64,000 nt of DNA from Streptomyces sp. CA-210063. Lineage in GTDB: Bacteria; Actinomycetota; Actinomycetes; Streptomycetales; Streptomycetaceae. Below are positions 62,749 to 64,000 of the stretch, in pieces (the stretch's first letter is position 1; every line of letters begins with the position of its first letter). The notes under the pieces were generated by a model. It did not search any database and was not told the DNA's origin. It worked only from the letters and a program-made list of their open reading frames with translations. The position numbers and the translations under genes were made by a program. Where the stretch lies: the NCBI RefSeq assembly GCF_024612015.1, contig NZ_CP102512.1, forward strand, positions 9,362,001 to 9,426,000. Direction: 5' to 3'.

Positions 62749-64000
62749 ATGCACCCCGACAACGAACCCACCTGGGCATCGCCCGACGACCCGCGGGAAC
62801 AGCCCCGGCAGGTGCCCCGCATCCTGAAGCTGTTCCGGCCCTACCGCGGCCGGCTCGCGATCGTGGGCCTGCTCGTCGGCGCCGCGTCGCTCGCCTCGGT
62901 CGCCACGCCCTTCCTCCTCAAGGAGATTCTCGACACCGCGATCCCCGAGGGCCGCACCGGCCTGCTGAGCCTCCTCGCGCTCGGCATGATCCTGAGCGCG
63001 GTGCTCACCAGCATCTTCGGTGTCCTGCAGACGCTGATCTCCACGACCGTCGGCCAGCGCGTCATGCACGATCTGCGCACCGCCGTCTACGGCCGGCTGC
63101 AGCGCATGTCGCTCGCCTTCTTCACCCGGACCCGCACCGGCGAGGTCCAGTCCCGCATCGCCAACGACATCGGCGGCATGCAGGCGACCGTCACCTCCAC
63201 GGCCACCTCCCTGGTCTCCAACTCCACCAGCGTGATCGCCACCGTCGTCGCCATGGTCGCCCTGGACTGGCGGCTCACCGTGGTCACCCTGCTCCTGCTG
63301 CCGCTGTTCGTGTGGATAAGCCGCCGGGTCGGCGACGAACGCAAGAAGATCACCACCCAGCGCCAGAAGCAGATGGCCGCCATGGCCGCGACGGTCACCG
63401 AGTCGCTCTCCGTCAGCGGCATCCTCCTCGGTCGCACGATGGGCCGCGCCGACTCGCTCACCAAGTCCTTCGCCGAGGAGTCCGAAGGGCTCGTCGACCT
63501 GGAGGTCAGGTCGAACATGGCCGGGCGGTGGCGCATGGCGATCATCACCGTCGTCATGGCCGCCATGCCCGCCGTCATCTACTGGACCGCCGGCGTCGCA
63601 CTCCAGCTCGGCGGCCCGTCCGTCTCGGTCGGCACGCTCGTCGCCTTCGTCTCGCTCCAGCAGAACCTGTTCCGGCCGACCGTGAGCCTGCTGTCCACCG
63701 GCGTTCAGATCCAGGCCTCGCTCGCCCTCTTCCAGCGCATCTTCGAGTATCTCGACCTGCCCATCGACATCACCGAGCCCGAGCGCCCGGTCCACCTCGA
63801 CCAGGTCAAGGGCGAAGTCCGCTTCGAGAACGTCGAATTCCGCTACGACGGCGACGACCACGGCAACGACAGCAACGGGCGCCCGATCCTCGACGGCATC
63901 GACCTCACCGTCCCGGCCGGCGGCAGCCTCGCCGTCGTCGGGCCGACCGGCGCCGGCAAGTCCACGCTCGGCTGCCTGGTACCGAGGCTGTACGACGTCA
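62749..64000 (+). CDS. ABC exporter (fused membrane and ATPase domains), cut by window end
   Basis: 417 codons are visible from the ATG after TAGGAG. The six-helix exporter domain (ILKLFRPYRGRLAIVGLLVGAAS, FFTRTRTGEVQSRIANDIGG, FVSLQQNLFRPTVSLLSTGVQIQASLALFQRIFEYLDLP) and Walker A VVGPTGAGKST near residue 397 are present; the signature and Walker B lie beyond the edge. Probably a drug or lipid exporter under the divergent MarR repressor. Confidence 0.93.
   Translation, partial: MHPDNEPTWASPDDPREQPRQVPRILKLFRPYRGRLAIVGLLVGAASLASVATPFLLKEILDTAIPEGRTGLLSLLALGMILSAVLTSIFGVLQTLISTTVGQRVMHDLRTAVYGRLQRMSLAFFTRTRTGEVQSRIANDIGGMQATVTSTATSLVSNSTSVIATVVAMVALDWRLTVVTLLLLPLFVWISRRVGDERKKITTQRQKQMAAMAATVTESLSVSGILLGRTMGRADSLTKSFAEESEGLVDLEVRSNMAGRWRMAIITVVMAAMPAVIYWTAGVALQLGGPSVSVGTLVAFVSLQQNLFRPTVSLLSTGVQIQASLALFQRIFEYLDLPIDITEPERPVHLDQVKGEVRFENVEFRYDGDDHGNDSNGRPILDGIDLTVPAGGSLAVVGPTGAGKSTLGCLVPRLYDV

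Overview
This is a high-GC actinobacterial chromosome segment, almost certainly Streptomyces. The signs are strong G/C bias at third codon positions, GTG and TTG starts, ATGA-type overlaps, rare TTA codons concentrated in accessory genes, and Streptomyces-typical families: a conservon (CvnA-D), a SAV_6107-like HEPN protein, DUF5709 and DUF6397-like proteins, and a divergent xylA/xylB pair.

Layout. (1) 1-4.1 kb: the end of a [NiFe]-hydrogenase maturation operon, hypF(partial)-hypC-hypD-hypE, closed by a large bidirectional hairpin. (2) 4.2-4.6 kb: a small conserved hydrophilic protein. (3) 4.8-25.7 kb: an accessory island built at the 3' end of an aldehyde dehydrogenase gene (25.6-27.2 kb, minus strand). 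The last ~20 codons of that gene occur three times (4.80, 9.95 and 25.63 kb). Next to the first two copies, paired GGTCCG direct repeats lie 11 bp apart, starting exactly 67 bp from the end of a shared 19-bp core. I read this as two tandem site-specific elements (about 5.1 and 15.7 kb) with no recognisable recombinase. Their cargo looks like defence or conflict genes: an HTH/P-loop/TPR protein; a membrane-anchored coiled-coil protein with a 747-residue unknown; a nucleoside-deoxyribosyltransferase-like/DUF559-like nuclease fusion; a CoiA-like nuclease; a very long HEAT-type protein; a HEPN plus four-helix membrane protein pair rich in TTA codons; a PD-(D/E)XK-like protein; and IS110 relics.

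(4) 27-34 kb: a GAF-domain regulator upstream of the aldehyde dehydrogenase, with thirteen CCCCG units between them; a Tat-exported amidase; and a xylose module (ROK regulator, xylB, divergent xylA, candidate operator). (5) 34-41 kb: a broken septum-formation-like gene, a SWIM/SNF2 pair and small conserved genes. (6) 41-48 kb: an MHYT membrane protein, then a conservon with an unusual gap before cvnD and a second CvnB-like Roadblock protein. (7) 48-53 kb: TesB thioesterase, a Ski2/HelY-like helicase, a YdjM-like membrane protein and a DUF5709 protein. (8) 53-58 kb: a 45-bp minisatellite and a heterodimeric ABC exporter whose two subunits carry complementary degenerate nucleotide sites. (9) 58-64 kb: an L,D-transpeptidase-like lipoprotein, a secreted PNGase A-like protein, a dicarboxylate/amino-acid symporter, and a MarR regulator divergent from an ABC exporter cut by the window edge.

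Regions 1, 2 and 4-9 look like ordinary vertically inherited chromosome. The island is the novel part. All family assignments are read from motifs and remembered family features; no database search was possible.
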